Shown: positions 10,212-23,129 of the stretch, piece by piece
Layout: every line of letters begins with the position of its first letter
How positions within the stretch are numbered: the stretch's first letter is position 1
NCBI GenBank assembly: GCA_949752795.1
Contig: OX457070.1
Coordinates: 41,748,185-41,812,184, forward strand
DNA length: 64,000 nt
Reading direction: 5' to 3'
Origin: Hyperoodon ampullatus
Taxonomy: Eukaryota; Chordata; Mammalia; Artiodactyla; Ziphiidae
Notes under the pieces: model-generated
Told to the model about the DNA's origin: nothing
Database searches by the model: none
Seen by the model: the letters and a program-made list of their open reading frames with translations, nothing else
Position numbers and translations under genes: made by a program

Positions 10212-10455
10212 CTGAGCACTTAACTATGCCAGGTACTGTCTTAGTCTCTTTGCATATATTATCATGTTTAATCTTTACAGCTGAGTTGCTATGTTTGCTT
10301 TATCCTCTTTACATATGAGGAGACCCAGGCTTAGAAGTGTCACATAACCAGTTAAAAGTTCATCTAAGTATTACCTGATGGAACTAGTATTTGATCCAAG
10401 GGTTGTCTGACCTCAGAGGCCAGGTTCTTAACCACTGCATGATTCTGTACACCAG
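10212..10455 (+). mobile_element. MIR SINE
   Basis: The sequence follows the MIR core and flanks. ACTATGCCAGGTACTGTC is followed by CATATGAGGAGACCCAGGCT, the region of CAGTTAAAAGTTCATC, and GTTCTTAACCACTGCATGAT at the end. It is an ancient tRNA-derived SINE and is inactive. Confidence 0.8.
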
Positions 10456-11760
10456 AAAGAGCTAAGGAGGCCTCCTCTAAAATGCCATGTGAAAAAAAAG
10501 AGCTCACTTGGAAAAGCTGGCATCGAAGTATTTCAGTTATCCTTTAGAACATGTTTAAAACATTGAAGACTACCTTCAGAGATTTCTGGTGACAATATAC
10601 CATCACCTGTGGTGTTGGTCCTTAGTCACAGTTTCAGGTAACTTGAGAGGCTGTGGCCCATCCTTTCATCCTTTATGTGTTCCTGGAATATTCTTCATCC
10701 AAACCTAATCTCCAAGCTATCTGGCTCAAATATTGGCAACATTGCACTAGTGATGGTTGGCACTCCACTGAATATAGCACATTTTATCTTCTACGTTGAC
10801 CCACCAAACTCTGTCATTCTATTGATCAATAAGACCTTCTCTTAACCACATGCTATCAAGATATCAGGTATCTAGATTCAGTTATTCTGGTTTTGACATT
10901 CTGAGTGATCAGTGACTGGAAGTATACAAACTGGGCACTTGCTAATGAGAGAGCCTTGGGTAATAGCATGGAGTTTCTATAAGATTTACTCATTATTTCT
11001 CACTGTGCCTCCATTCAGAAAACTTACTTTCAAAGAAATTCAACCTTTTATTCCTGGTATCCCTGGATTGATACCTCACCAGCCTGTTAGTATGTGGGAA
11101 ACTATTGCTTGATCAGAAGTTATTTCCAATATGCAAAGAGGAAGCTGAAAGTGTAAACTAGCGGGTAAGATGACTTGCATCCATGGATTCTCAGTGGGAT
11201 GCTCTGCAACCAAGTAGAGACTCTCTCTGTTTTTAATGTAGGCACAAATACTGCCCACCCACGTAGAAAGCTGAAGGTTCCTTTGTCTCCATCACATATT
11301 CCCTCCTTGTTTAGGTAAGAGAACACAGACATTTGGCACATTTGTCATGGCTCTCTCTTCTTATATCCATGAGGGTGACGGCTAATCAATCGTAGTACTG
11401 TATCACCCTGAACTTGGCTGTAACCTCTCATTCTTCACCACCTCACGTTCTTCATCTATCGCTTCTAGCAAGTGATAGGCATTAGCATGTAAGATGAAAC
11501 CTCCTTGCCATTGCTTGCTGTTTTAGATCGACGACATAGATGTGGCTGTCTGCCTTGGTCTTTATTTCAGTTTTGCTACCTCAGTGTAGCTCTTCTGTTT
11601 CACTTGCGGCAGCTCCATCTCGTTTCCCTTCCAGACTCCTGCTCTACTCTTCATCAAGTGGATTTCAGTGGCCAGGCCCCTTTCTACCAATTATCTGGAG
11701 TTGCAGTCAGAGGTCTGGTAACCACTACACGTCTCCCGGACTAAATAGATTTTATAGTAA
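10456..11760. other. Unassigned sequence
   Basis: No repeat or gene is recognised. Open frames of 60-119 codons are present on both strands near 11.08-11.34 and 11.5-11.9 kb. They overlap each other in several frames and run into the SINE, so none is credible as a gene. Confidence 0.4.
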
Positions 11761-11994
11761 AAAAAATCATTTTCGGGCTTCCCTGGTGGCGCAGTGGTTG
11801 AGAGTCCGCCTGCCGATGCAGGGGACGCGGGTTCGTGCCCTGGTCCGGGAAGATCCCACATGCCACGGAGCGGCTGGGCCTGTGAGCCATGGCCGCTGAG
11901 CCTGCGCGTCCAGAGCCTGTGCTCCGCAACGGGAGAGGCCACAGCAGTGAGGGGCCCGCGTACCACAAAAAAAAAAAAAAAAAAAATCATTTTC
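11761..11994 (+). mobile_element. CHR-type tRNA-derived SINE B with target-site duplication
   Basis: The body spans 11775-11980 with intact head (GGCGCAGTGGTTGAGAGTCC), B box GGGTTCGTGCC and a 3' end GTACCAC plus poly(A). The 14-bp duplication AAAAAATCATTTTC lies at 11761-11774 and 11981-11994. Confidence 0.95.
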
Positions 11995-13474
11995 ATCAAC
12001 TCATAGTGTGACTAAAACTATAAGTAAAATGAAAGAGAAAAAGATATTTCATGAATTTAGAATGAGCGCAAAATAAGAGTGAACATCAAAGCTAATCAAG
12101 AGAAAAATGAATGAGAATGTCATGATGGGCTATTGCTAATGTGCCTTCTTTCTTTTATTCATAAAATAATAATTATTATATAGTATAATTAATCCCTAAC
12201 CAAAAAGAATCTTCCATGAAACAATAAACTATTTCCCAAGTAGCTTTATTCCCTCTCTATCTCACTGGAAGAAATGGTTAGGAGAGAGAGTGTAAAGGCT
12301 GAAGTAATAAAAAGATTTAAATTTCCTTTAGTAAGTTACTCTCTGATTGTTTTCACTGTTTCGCTCAAATAAATAGGCTCAGGCATTCTTTCCAAATCTT
12401 CTCACTATGCAAGTAGGCCCCCAAATATCTATCTTGCCTAAACTTTACTTTCAATATTTCTTGTTTTCATAGATACAAAGGAAATCAAAAGAAGTCTTTT
12501 ACTGAATCTTTCAACGTATTTTTTTAGGACTGAAATTTCCTTAGAAAAATATACTATCTCAATGATGTTTCGTGTCTTGGCTGTTTGGATGAAAAGTCAA
12601 AAAAAACTATTTTGTTGTGATCTTTTAGAAGTACATATTGTTGTGCACTCCTCCTGGCAGATTCTTTCTGTTTCAATGAATTTAATTTGTGCATTAGAAA
12701 ATATTTCTCAAAATTAGGCTCAAAATCAGTCAGACCAAAATGGTTGGATCTTAGACTTCAGACATGTGAAAATTTGCGTGAAAGAAACACTATAAAAATG
12801 TATGCCTATTTCAAATCTAATGGCTTTTACATAAACAGATATGTTATTTATCCAGTAAAAATTATCTAAATTCTTTTTTCATTAAGTGACTTTAAAAATG
12901 GTGTACATAGGTTATGATTTAGGTTACAGGAACTCAAGTCTGTTTTTTGTTTCACTCTATCATTTTATTTATAGTCTTTAAACAAAGACTAATTTGACTT
13001 TGATTAAATCTAAGAATGCTAAAAGTGTCAGATGAAGGCTACTCCTTAATCACTTGATTAAATTATTGAAGAAACATTCTGGTGTCTCTTTAATCACAAA
13101 AGAAACACATCACTCATTAAGAAGCAAAAGAAGGCAGAAACAAGGTTGGGAAGTAGAATAAATTTTTCTTGTGGCAATAACAATTTTAGCAGGTTAAAAC
13201 TGCATTGTATAAATTTACTACTTGTATTATGCCACTGATGTAATGTTTGTGTATGTATATGTTCATGTTATGCATTATTTAGTTAACATATAAGGCTCTA
13301 ATTGAGCCTATTTACAGGAACTTTTGTTCTTTTCATTACTTATTTTTATGGAAAAAGAACAGTAGTTTCAAAAGAAGTGAAAAATAATATCATGGCTCTT
13401 AGTAACCTAAATATACCCATTTTTTTCGGCTCTCTCTGCTTATTAGGATTCTAACAAGGTTAAAATGTAACCTG
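11995..13474. other. Unassigned AT-rich sequence
   Basis: I see no gene, RNA or recognisable transposon. The composition is strongly AT-rich with scattered A runs and short ATTA words. Confidence 0.4.
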
Positions 13475-14075
13475 TTAAGCAACCAAGATATCTTTCAGTA
13501 GATGAATGGATAGACAAACTGTGGTACTTCCAGACAACGGAATATTATTTGCACTAAAAGAAAATGAGCTAAATAAAAAGCCATGAAAAGGCATGGAAGA
13601 ATCTTAAATGCATATTATTAAGTGAAAGCAGTCAATCTTTATAGGCTGCATACTGTGTGATTCCAACTATAGGACATTCTGCAAAAGGCAAAACTCTGGA
13701 GACAGTAAAACGATCCGAGGTTGACAGAGGTCAGGAAGGAGGGAGAGATGAATAGACATAGCACAGAGGATTTTTAGAGCAGTGAAACTATTCTGCATGA
13801 TATGACAATGGTAGATTAACATCATTATACTTTTGTCTAAAGCTATAGAGTGTACACCAAGAGTGAACCTTAATGTAAACTATGGATTTTGAGTGATAAT
13901 GATGTATCAGTGTAGGTTCATCAATTGCAGCAGATGTACATTTCTTGTGGGTTATGTTGATAGTGGGGTGTGCTGTGCATGTGCAGGATCAGGGAGTATA
14001 TGGGAACTCTCTGTACTTTCTGCTCAGTTTTTCTGGGAACCTAAAACTATTCTAAAAAATGAAGTCTAAAAGAAA
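13475..14075 (+). mobile_element. L1 LINE 3' end, old
   Basis: It starts in the end of ORF2 (AGTAGATGAATGGATAGACA, then ACGGAATATTATTTGCACTA) and runs through 3' UTR with AAGTGAAAGCAGTCAATC, GTGATTCCAACTATAGGACA and AGAGTGAACCTTAATGTAAA. It ends near CTAAAAAATGAAGTCTAAAA. It is strongly diverged, of a mammal-wide L1M type, 5'-truncated and non-coding. Confidence 0.75.
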
Positions 14076-14879
14076 AAATATACATAATCAGTTAATATTT
14101 TATACTTAGGAAGACTAGGCATAGTTACATTGATTATATTTTTAGAAACAATTGTCTGGACCTGTGGTTCATCAAAGAATTGTTTCCTCATTTGTGAACT
14201 CATTTATGGACAAAGAAAAAACATTGTTACATTATTTATAACTTAATAAGCCATTTATGTAGAAATGAATACTATTTCCAAAAATAGCTATACACCTATG
14301 TATAGTTATAGATCAGTTAACACAAAATTTCCATTATTATTTTATAATTTGTATGCTATAAATATGGGTATATTGTCTTATTATCTGAAAAGCTCAATTT
14401 GCCCAGAGTTGTTGTGCTTATTTTCTTCAATTTATATTTGTATTTCAGTTGAATTTCCTAGAGAGACTTTATAGTCTCTGTGGCCATTGCCTTTTCTGAT
14501 TCATCCAAACTGTTTTAGTTAATTAAATATAGGTTTTAAATTTCCATGATTGTACTTAAGCAAAAGTACAAGCAGATTGTAGTTAAAGAAAAATGTGTAC
14601 ATTTTTCACTATCAGTGAGACGGATTTTCATGATAATGAATAAAACACTTAAATACTTTCTACTATCTTTGATCTATAGATGAATTCTTTGACTTAATTG
14701 GTTACCAAGTTCTCATCAAGCTATCATTAAGGAAATTATAAATATTTTTACAGTATACAGTGGTCACTTTGGAAAAGACATAATGTCTTGTTCATGTCAT
14801 TCCATTAAGAATTTCTCCTCCATAACTCACCCTAAATCCATCAAAGATGATTAATCATTAACAATCAGGTTTTATCTCC

Positions 14880-15150
14880 TAAACATTAGTGTGTCCTGAA
14901 GTGTGTTCTGTGGGCCTCAGATGTTAATAGATAGTATATGGAAATATTTTGTCATCAAATATATCTAGGAAATGCTGAATTAGGTAGGTTTCTTTTTTGC
15001 AGAATTTTTCAGATCCTTTTATTTGCTAATGTGCAAAATGAATCTCCAAGCCAGAGTAGTACAATGTATTTTACTGCAGGGTCATTTTTCTTTTTGGAAG
15101 AACATTCTGCAGGATGAGTGTACCATGGATGCACTTTGGAAAATGTTCAT
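14880..15150 (+). mobile_element. Probable ancient DNA-transposon remnant, family uncertain
   Basis: The stretch from GTGTGTTCTGTGGGCCTCAG through TAGGAAATGCTGAATTAG, TGAATCTCCAAGCCAGAGTA and CACTTTGGAAAATGTTCATC recalls a mammal-wide interspersed repeat that I have seen but cannot name. The near repetition of its ends (AGGAAATGCTGA and GGAAAATGTTCA) gives weak support. Confidence 0.3.
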
Positions 15151-17776
15151 CTAGAATATTCAGACAATTAATGCAGATGTCACTTAACTGTTATACCATT
15201 TCTACGTTATAATGAATTATCTTTGACAATTTTCCATCTGTAATTCTGAGTAGTAATGTCCCAGAGAAGTTTTCTTCTTCTAAATCATAATACAAATAGA
15301 ATAGTTCCCAAATCACTTTTTTTTACTGATTTGTTCTGTACTTCTGTTTTATAAATTATGAATCATAATAGAAACCTGACTTATGAAACATAACATATAT
15401 TATACCCTAATGTTTCCAGAAATTTTCACAAGAGTTGGCATTCTCAACTGACAAAAAATAAACTCACAGAGGGTGGAACATTATAAGCATTCTCTCAGGA
15501 AGAGGCTATTAGGTTTAGAAATGATGTCCAATTCAACATAATTGGTTTGCCCTTTTCTTCTACAAAAGGGGGATTTTAGTGTCATCACCAATATCCTAAA
15601 AGTTTGAAAAATAAGTTTATGATAATTTTTAACTGGAACAATAGAAGATGCATTATTAATACTATTATGGGGAACTCTAATCTTTTACACTCCAAATTTG
15701 GAAAAAGGGATTCTGAAGTTCAACTATTAAAATCTATCCACAAGTGATGTTATCAACCGTATATGAGAGGGAAATAGGAAAATTTAAATAAGTGATCAAA
15801 GTGTCTAGAAACTATCAATACTTTTTTATTACCACCAGTACCAAGGTGAGGTGACCTAGTTATAACCTCAGTAAAGACACAAAAGACACACTGGCATACC
15901 ATTTAAATGAACTATATGGAAAAATATCCAATTTCTCACCAGTTTCTCTGGTGAAAAACTGTATGTTTGCATTTGGGTTTTAGCCTAGAGAGTGGCCCAC
16001 AGTAAACTACTTATCAGAGTGTTCTGAGGAGATATGAAAGTTAAAAATACCAGTGCCCCACATTTGGAGATTCTATTTTAGTAGGTTTGGAATGGGTCCC
16101 CCAAATTTATATTTTTAACCAGATCCTTAATGGATCCTTATGTAGCCAGCCTTGTGCCTTGTTAATGAACTTGCATTTGGAGCCACTGATGTAGAGTATG
16201 AAATCCCAAAGAGCCAGAAGTGAGCAGCATTATTCTATCAGTAACTGGAGGAGAGACCATGAATCTGGTGAACATGGATATAGTCACAAGAATATAATAA
16301 TCTGTGTGGGTCAGGAATAATCAATCAAGTTGCCAGAGAACTCACCTCTCCTTTATTAAAGCCTTCAGTTTACTAATTCAATATACTAAATTGTCAGAAA
16401 ACAGGAAAGTTTCATTCTGCTTGTCACATGAGTACTATGATTTAGTACTTTTAGTTAAAGTCATATTATCCATTACAGATTAATAAACTGATTAACTTGA
16501 TTCATCAACTCTAGGCCTGTCAACAATAGAACCCTGCACAATCAGAGAGCCTAACCCTGGGTGATAACAAATCCATCAAGAAAATGACACTTTGGGGGTA
16601 GATATTGGATTTTCTCCTGCTTAGTCATGAGGGGAGGAGAAATTTCAGCCCCCTCACCCCATCTTAATTCTTTGTCTGCTGCCCTCTCCTAGATATCCCA
16701 TCACAGCTTGGGTTCCCTGAAAAGCAGAATAAGATGAAGAAGTCTGAGGAAAAAGTAATAATAATTGGAAAAATTATTTCTATTATTTGAGCAGTTATTA
16801 TTATTACAGATTTTTTCTAATTGTTGATTAGGCACACCTTGGCCTTTTGTTCTTTGTAGCTGTACATAAGCACCAAAAGATATAGGATGCAGTAAAAAGT
16901 GGCATATTTTATCAATTTTGTCATCTCCTTTTTGATTTAGCCACTGGGCCAGATTATTGATCCTGAGTAACAAATCAAAACAGATTAGTTTGCTCTTGAA
17001 TCTTAAGAGCCTTCTCTGATAGTCTGTAATATTTCACAGAGACACATCACGAGCTGTGACGGACCTCCGAAGCCCTATTCCAGTTCAGTGCTCATTTTTC
17101 TTGCCCTCTTCCTCTTTCTCCACATCTACTGCTAAGTCTCATTTCCCCAGTCTATTGCCATAGATTGTTTGTCTGTAATGAAGCCCTGCCTTAGAAATGT
17201 CAAACATAATGAAAAAAGGGGAAAAAACATGGCTGAGATGGCCATTGAAATTCCTGGGGGTCTTACATTCATAAAACACACCAGTTTTGCAAATTCATCA
17301 ACTAAACTTTGAAGTGAAGTTACTATGGTCTTTTGGCTCTTGTCTCTGGGCAACACTATGTCTTATTTTTCTGCCCATGCACTACAATGAGATATTTCAC
17401 TGTAAAATATAATAGTGAACATTTGGAGAGTTTCATATATTCCTATAAGATAAACAATCCAAATCAAGTTTTAACTTTTAAAATTTTAGTTGGAAAATAG
17501 GAAGTGAATCGTTAAGAGAGAATATTTTAAGGTAAATTTTTTTTGTTGTTGATATATTATCAAATTTCCTAGAAAAGATTTTACCTCTTCTAAAAAATGG
17601 GTTAAATATGATGACTACCCACCAAATGTTCTGCTTTATACTTGTCTCTTGTCATAATTCAATAATGAATAAATGTCATAATTTGATAATTTTAATAAAT
17701 AGATATTATTATATCTATAATTAATAGATATATTTTATTTTTACTCCAATTCTATCATCTTATCAGAAGATAAAGT
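15151..17776. other. Unassigned AT-rich sequence with one hAT-like scrap
   Basis: Apart from the reverse MER5-like fragment at 16036-16160, nothing is recognised. Minus open frames at 16701-16973 and 17132-17356 lack domains or codon signatures of a gene. The end (17690-17745) is an A/T-only patch. Confidence 0.4.
16036..16160 (-). mobile_element. MER5-like hAT fragment, reverse strand
   Basis: The order GAGATTCTATTTTAGTAGGT, TTTGGAATGGGTCCCCCAAA and TATATTTTTAACCAGATCC reproduces the MER5A interior read from the other strand. Both terminal repeats are missing. Confidence 0.5.
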
Positions 17777-18004
17777 GAACAATATTCTTTTTTTTTTTTG
17801 CGGTACGTGGGCCTCTCACTGTTGTGGCCTCTCCCGTTGCGGAGCACAGGCTCCGGACGCGCAGGCTCAGCGGCCATGGCTCACGGGCCCAGCCGCTCCG
17901 CGGCATGTGGGATCTTCCCGGACCGGGGCACGAACCCGTGTCCCCTGCATCGGCAGGCGGACTCTCAACCACTGCGCCACCAGGGAAGCCCGAACAATAT
18001 TCTT
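17777..18004 (-). mobile_element. CHR-type tRNA-derived SINE C with target-site duplication
   Basis: The minus-strand copy has its poly(A) as a T run at the left, then GCGGTACGTGGGCC, and ends with the reverse head CTGCGCCACCAGGGAAGCCC. The 13-bp duplication GAACAATATTCTT is exact at 17777-17789 and 17992-18004. It is little diverged from the other six young copies. Confidence 0.95.
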
Positions 18005-18249
18005 AATTCTAGACTTTTCCTGAGGAAAAAATTGGTGCCAGAATATGTTTGAAAGAAAAACAATGAAATAAAAGTAATCTGAAGACAAGAGTTCTGTTAA
18101 CTGTTCACTTCTATCCCTGCATAAAGATGGTCGCTACTTATGTTTTTAGAAACATTATAAAACAAAAGCAAAACCAAAGAAAAAGACTACTCTGGGTAAT
18201 TTATTTTTAGCTTGTAAATGACTTGAGAAAAATACTATTTTTTCACTTA

Positions 18250-18530
18250 AGTATCAATTAAGCATACTTCAACCACCTGCTTATGTGAATTACAAGGCAT
18301 TGAACTAAATGTATGTTATCCCATTTAATCCTATGTTAAGTGAATACTTATAATATTCCTCTTAAAGGTAAGAAAATCAAAGACAAGAGATACTTAGTAA
18401 ATTCCCCCTTTTTACACAGCTAGTTATGTAGCTGCGTAGACATACCCTTTTCTGCCCAGGTGTGGTGGATGAGGCCTCATGGCCAGAATTTTTTGCTTCC
18501 AGAATCCATGCTTTTTCCTCTATACCACAT
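18250..18530 (+). mobile_element. MIR SINE
   Basis: It shows the MIR order. TATCCCATTTAATCCTATG is followed by GGTAAGAAAATCAAAGACAA, TTTACACAGCTAGTTATGTA and the end AATCCATGCTTTTTCCTCTA. Strongly diverged. Confidence 0.65.
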
Positions 18531-18575
18531 CTTTCAATTATATTGTAATACAGTTGGTATGAAAGAGCAAATAAT

Positions 18576-18730
18576 TCATTTATTCATCAAACATTCATGA
18601 ATTATTCCCCCAAAGCTTAGCACTATGCTGGGTGATTTTGGGGAAATCACAAAATAAGACAATAAGGACCTATCTCCAAGATATTTACAAAAATAGAAGG
18701 AGCAATGAAATATGAGTAAATAGGTGCCTA
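18576..18730 (-). mobile_element. L2 LINE 3' end fragment, reverse strand
   Basis: ATTTATTCATCAAACATTCA followed by AGCACTATGCTGGGTGAT is the reverse complement of the L2 tail, which ends in TGAATGAATGA-type repeats. Confidence 0.55.
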
Positions 18731-18879
18731 ATTTATTTACCAGTGATACCCAACTGCTTTTGATATCTTCCTGATGATTGTTTCCCAGAATGTTAAGAGA
18801 TCCATCTCACCTCTTTCCACTTGCCCCTAATTTTTTTAGTTTTGTTGGCAATAACCAAGTACAGTACTTGATTAGTCAA

Positions 18880-19290
18880 GGTGGCTAACTGTTGTAACAG
18901 ACAACTCCAAACTCTTGTGGTTTAACACAACACAATACAAATTCCTTTCTTACTTGTGGCACATGTAAAACAAGTTGAGGGGATTATGGGGAGAGGAGAG
19001 CATGGGAAACACTCTGCTTCAATCACTCAGGGACTCAGTGTCTTTCTATTTGTGGTGTTATCTTCTATATATGACCCATAAGATTAAACCTGAATGAGGA
19101 GAAAGGATGACGCAAAAAAAGATTTTTATGGGGCCACATTTTATCCACATACCATTTGTTGGAATGTAGTTGCATGACCCTGAAATAAATGCACCGGGGT
19201 TGGAAAATGTACATTAACTGTGTTCCCAGTTGGAAAATAGGATGATTCTGTGAATAAAAAATAGTGTCTCTGCCACACTTTTGCCCCATT
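18880..19290 (+). mobile_element. Ancient interspersed repeat, LTR-like, family uncertain
   Basis: TAACAGACAACTCCAAACTC, TGTGGTTTAACACAACACAA, then ATCACTCAGGGACTCAG and later TTTTATGGGGCCACATTTTA match a mammal-wide repeat pattern also suggested at 23.13-23.53 kb. I cannot name it reliably. No open frame of interest. Confidence 0.4.
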
Positions 19291-19627
19291 GTTAATTTAA
19301 GAGGCTTGATTATCAGAAAATAATACCTAAAATGAAGATCAAAAATTAGTTTTCTAGGGTGTATATGGGCATGGAGAAATCCTGGGCTTCTGATCTATAA
19401 AAAATCCATACACCCCAATTCTAATGTCTCATATCTCCCAGTCCTCTGATACTTCAATTCTCACATAATCTGAGCAGGTATGGGGGAGAATTTGCATCTA
19501 TGTTCAGCCTTTCATCATTCCCTGAAATTCACTTCAAGACTGAGGTTCAGAATTCTTCAGGGATCCTCTTTCATCTCTGTCTCAGAGAAAGTGACAGATC
19601 TGTCCAGTGATACTATCTCTGTGTCTT

Positions 19628-19695
19628 GTACTCATTCATTTTTTTCAAAAGTATATGTTCAGTGTCTGCTATGTACTAAGAATTACGGCTGAAGA
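19628..19695 (-). mobile_element. L2 LINE tail fragment, reverse strand
   Basis: The sequence ATTCATTTTTTTCAAAAGTA followed by CAGTGTCTGCTATGTACTAA is the antisense L2 3' end. It is very short. Confidence 0.4.
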
Positions 19696-19699
19696 GAGT

Positions 19700-19735
19700 A
19701 TATACACAGACACACACATATACACACACACAGAT
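19700..19735 (+). repeat. Imperfect CA/TA microsatellite
   Basis: ACACAGACACACACATATACACACACACAG-type alternation with interruptions, about 35 bp. Confidence 0.8.
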
Positions 19736-22700
19736 ATTTCTCTTTAGAGGCAATACTCTCCTCATTCCCATTCCCAGTACAAATGGCACCTCCACTTAGA
19801 ACCTTCTGAGAAGCCACAGACCCTGCAATAGCAATTGTGTGTCTAGATTTTCTACCAGTTTCACAGGATGGAGAAAATCATGTGACCTCTCTCTGAAGTC
19901 TCTGGGGAGAGAAAAAATCTCCGTTGATGAATAGGAATCTTTTTTTTCTCCTCTGCGTCTAACACTTTTACTGTCTTGATCAGAAAGTTAAATCCTTTTA
20001 GGTTGGGCTTCCCCGTGGCTTTTCTGATGACATAAATCTCTAGTGCCCCTTTCTATTCATTCCTAAATAAAACTTATCCATTTTATAAGAAATGGCATGA
20101 GTAAAACAGTGATATAGTTCTGTTGACACTCAACTATGAAATCATTCTAGAAATAAATGGGTATGTGTTCATTTAAGTGTCCTAAGGTGCTTCAACAATG
20201 AAGGAAATAAACTGTGGATTAAGTACATCAATCCTATAGTAACCAAGGCCAGCACTTTACAGAGAAAATTATAATTATGTTTCAGGAGAGCTATAGCCAA
20301 TTGGTGTGGAGCTGGCTATATTGATGCCAACTGGAAGTCAAGTATTGATTAACAATTTGAAGAATTACTTTTAATTTTTGTTTTATTCCTAGAAAATTAA
20401 AAATTTATATTCTTCAAGCAATGATTAACTTGATTAAGGTATTAATAGCCAAAATACCACATTAATTTTATTTTTAGCCCTGAAATATAAGAATGTAATT
20501 TTCTAACAGGCTTATGAATTATGAAATTCAAGCACAGTTGAAGTTATAATGGACACTAATGATATGTAATCAAGACTGAGCCTGTTAGCTAAATAAACAA
20601 TTTTAATCCATGTCTGAAGTGTAAACAGTGTAATTCATGAGTTTAATTTGGTCCCTACTTGGATTCTAGCTGACATTTTGTCATTATCCTAGACATTAGC
20701 ATGGTGAAAATGTTTCCAAATTTTTTAAATTTTGTTTTGTTTGGGGACTTTTTTTTTTTTGGTTGTTGAAGGGATCTTTCTTTAAAATTATTCACAAGTC
20801 GTTGAAGTATTTTATTTGACAGGATAGTTGTGACCCACATTCCAAGCAGTGTTTTTAAAACCTTCCAAGTCAAAGATGTTCCATTCAGCAAATTTAACAA
20901 ACACAAAGATTAGAAAAATCTGCTTCACCCACTGTTTTTGGGTAGAGCATGAATAACCCATCGTTCAAGAGATTTAAAAAACTTATTTTCCTCTGGAATG
21001 ACTGACTGTCTTTTTCTATTACAGTATATTAAATCTTTCCTGCAACTGCAATGCCAGATGAACTTCCTTTGTTGTACCAAATATCAAGAATTTGATTTAC
21101 TGTCCTTCTAAGGAATATTCTATATGAATATGATTCTTTTTCTTGTAAATAATAAAAAAATCCCTACCCAAGGTGGCATAAACAATAACTATTTTATTGG
21201 CTCACATAACTGAACCATCCAGAGGTAAATCATCAGATTTAATTTGTTTAACATGTTTGCAAGCCTGAGACCCCATTTTCCTATGCTCTTTCCTCCTAGG
21301 GGTACTGGCTTTGTCCTATAGGGGGTTTGTGTCAAAGTACCTCGATGGCTACTGCTAGTTTTAAGGCAACAGGATTTTGTGTTTATATTCACTGGGAGAG
21401 AAAAAGGGGTTCTTTCACTCAACCACCCAATTTGGACCAAATTAAGAAACCGCCATGAATGTAGGCTCCGATTTATTATCCATCCCTAAAGCAGTAACTG
21501 TTAAGAGGAGTAATTGGGTCACCTTGAGTTCTGGGTGATCAGTTCTTAAATGGTAAAAGAGGGGCTAGACTGAGTAGAATGTCAAGAAGACAAGCAAACT
21601 ATCTAACAAGTGCTTCTTTTTTCTTGCTAGTCCTGAATTTGATACATTCAGTTCTTATAATAGCATTGCTAGACTTCTGCCCATAATGTTGAAAGTAATT
21701 TTAGTATAAATCTTAACCTGCACAGAGCCTCCAGATTGGTCTGGTATCCCCTAAACTTCACTAACTTTATTACTTTTCAAGGTACACAGTTTGTGTGGCT
21801 TTCAGGTTGAAGAATGATATCATAACACCAAAGATACACATCTTTCCTCATTATAAAGTAAGAGAAATTAAAGGAAATCAGATGTTGAATGAAACTTTGG
21901 AAATTTTTAGAAGCCTATGTTCTTGTTCCTCAGGGGAGTGCAGTGGGAAGAGCCAGAAGTATTTGTTTGTTGGAAAGCAGACCTGTCCTAGTATTAAAGT
22001 GGCATAACTTTCTCATTGTATTTTTGGAATTTATTTTACCTTGCCTTGAAAAATAAGGTCTTTTAAATTTTTTATGCACTTTTAAACTTTCATGTTGTGG
22101 GTATGCTAGAAACAAATCTTCAGAGGCATTTAAAAGAAAATTAATTAAAGTTTATGGAAAACTATTAAAATTATAGCATTTGATCCTATTTAAGACTCTG
22201 CAACACATAGAGAACAGGGGATAAATGTGAAAAGAAAAGTGTGATTTCTGGCAAACAAAATGGGAGGCCATAATAATCATGAGGAAAACATGAATGTGCT
22301 GTTACCATGTAGATCACAGACATTCCCAAAATACTTACATTTTGCAAGGATTACATGAAAGTCCAGAGAAGCAAACATTCCTTGGAGTACAATTAATCAC
22401 ATATGACATGACTTCTTTGTTGGTATTCCCTAAGTATAGGTACACACAGTGAATTTACACTACCCACTTCTATCATTCCTTACTTATCATGTGGATGAAT
22501 ATGTAAAATATTGCTAATATTCAAAGTGTTCAGGGGATATAGGAAACATGCATCATTATAAATTGCCAGTGTGAGTATAACTCTATACAAATTTTCCTGG
22601 GAATAATTTTAATACTTATAAAGGTTTAAAAATGCGTGTACCATGCGGTTTCACTTCCAGAGATTCCTGGAGTGGTAATTGGAAAATGAGTATGAAAAAT

Positions 22701-22963
22701 ATAGGGAAGATGTTCAGGAAAGCATGGCTTATAAGCATGAAGAACTGAAAATAACCCATGTAATAAAATACTATGATACAGTTAAAGATGATATAGTTCA
22801 ACATTTATTAGAGTAGAAAGCTGCTAAGTGTTTTATCTACATTTATGAATAAATTTAATGGGATTTCCAATCAAAAATGCCAACAAAAGTAAAAATATGA
22901 AGTGAGGTAATTTTTTTAAATGAAGAATAATTAGAGGGTACTAATTTTGCCACATGTAAGTAC
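19736..22963. other. Mostly unassigned sequence
   Basis: No gene is supported. 21170-21440 (GGTGGCATAAACAATAACTA...) resembles a mammal-wide interspersed repeat that I cannot name. 22620-22800 could be an old L1 scrap. The minus frames of 83 codons at 20655-20906 and 21189-21440 have no recognisable domain. Confidence 0.35.
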
Positions 22964-23122
22964 AGGAAAGAAAGAGACAGAAAGGAAGGAAGAATCAGGG
23001 AGAGGGGAAGGAAGGAAGAAAAATGAAGGAGAGAAGGAAGGGAAAGAGGAAGGGAGGGAAGAAAGAAAGAAAAAGAGAAAAAGAAGAAAGGAAGGGAAGG
23101 GAAGGGAACAAAAGAGAGCTGA
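22964..23122 (+). repeat. Long polypurine tract
   Basis: About 155 bp of almost pure A/G with GGAA, GAAA and GGGA units and only a few T or C interruptions. The open frames it yields (Lys/Glu/Arg-rich on plus, Ser/Leu/Phe-rich on minus) are artefacts of composition. Confidence 0.9.
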
Positions 23123-23129
23123 AGCATTG

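Noticed and set aside
11540..11999. Overlapping 79-119 codon frames on both strands
   Set aside because: They extend into SINE B, and recurring peptides such as those at 7152, 17798, 28017, 41380 and 43321 are simply the SINE translated.
17132..17356. 74-codon minus-strand frame with a hydrophobic middle
   Set aside because: No signal peptide start, no domain and no conserved context; chance is the simplest reading.
20007..20040. GGGCTTCCCCGTGGCTTTTC, resembling a CHR SINE head
   Set aside because: Only about 18 bases match and no body, tail or duplication follows.
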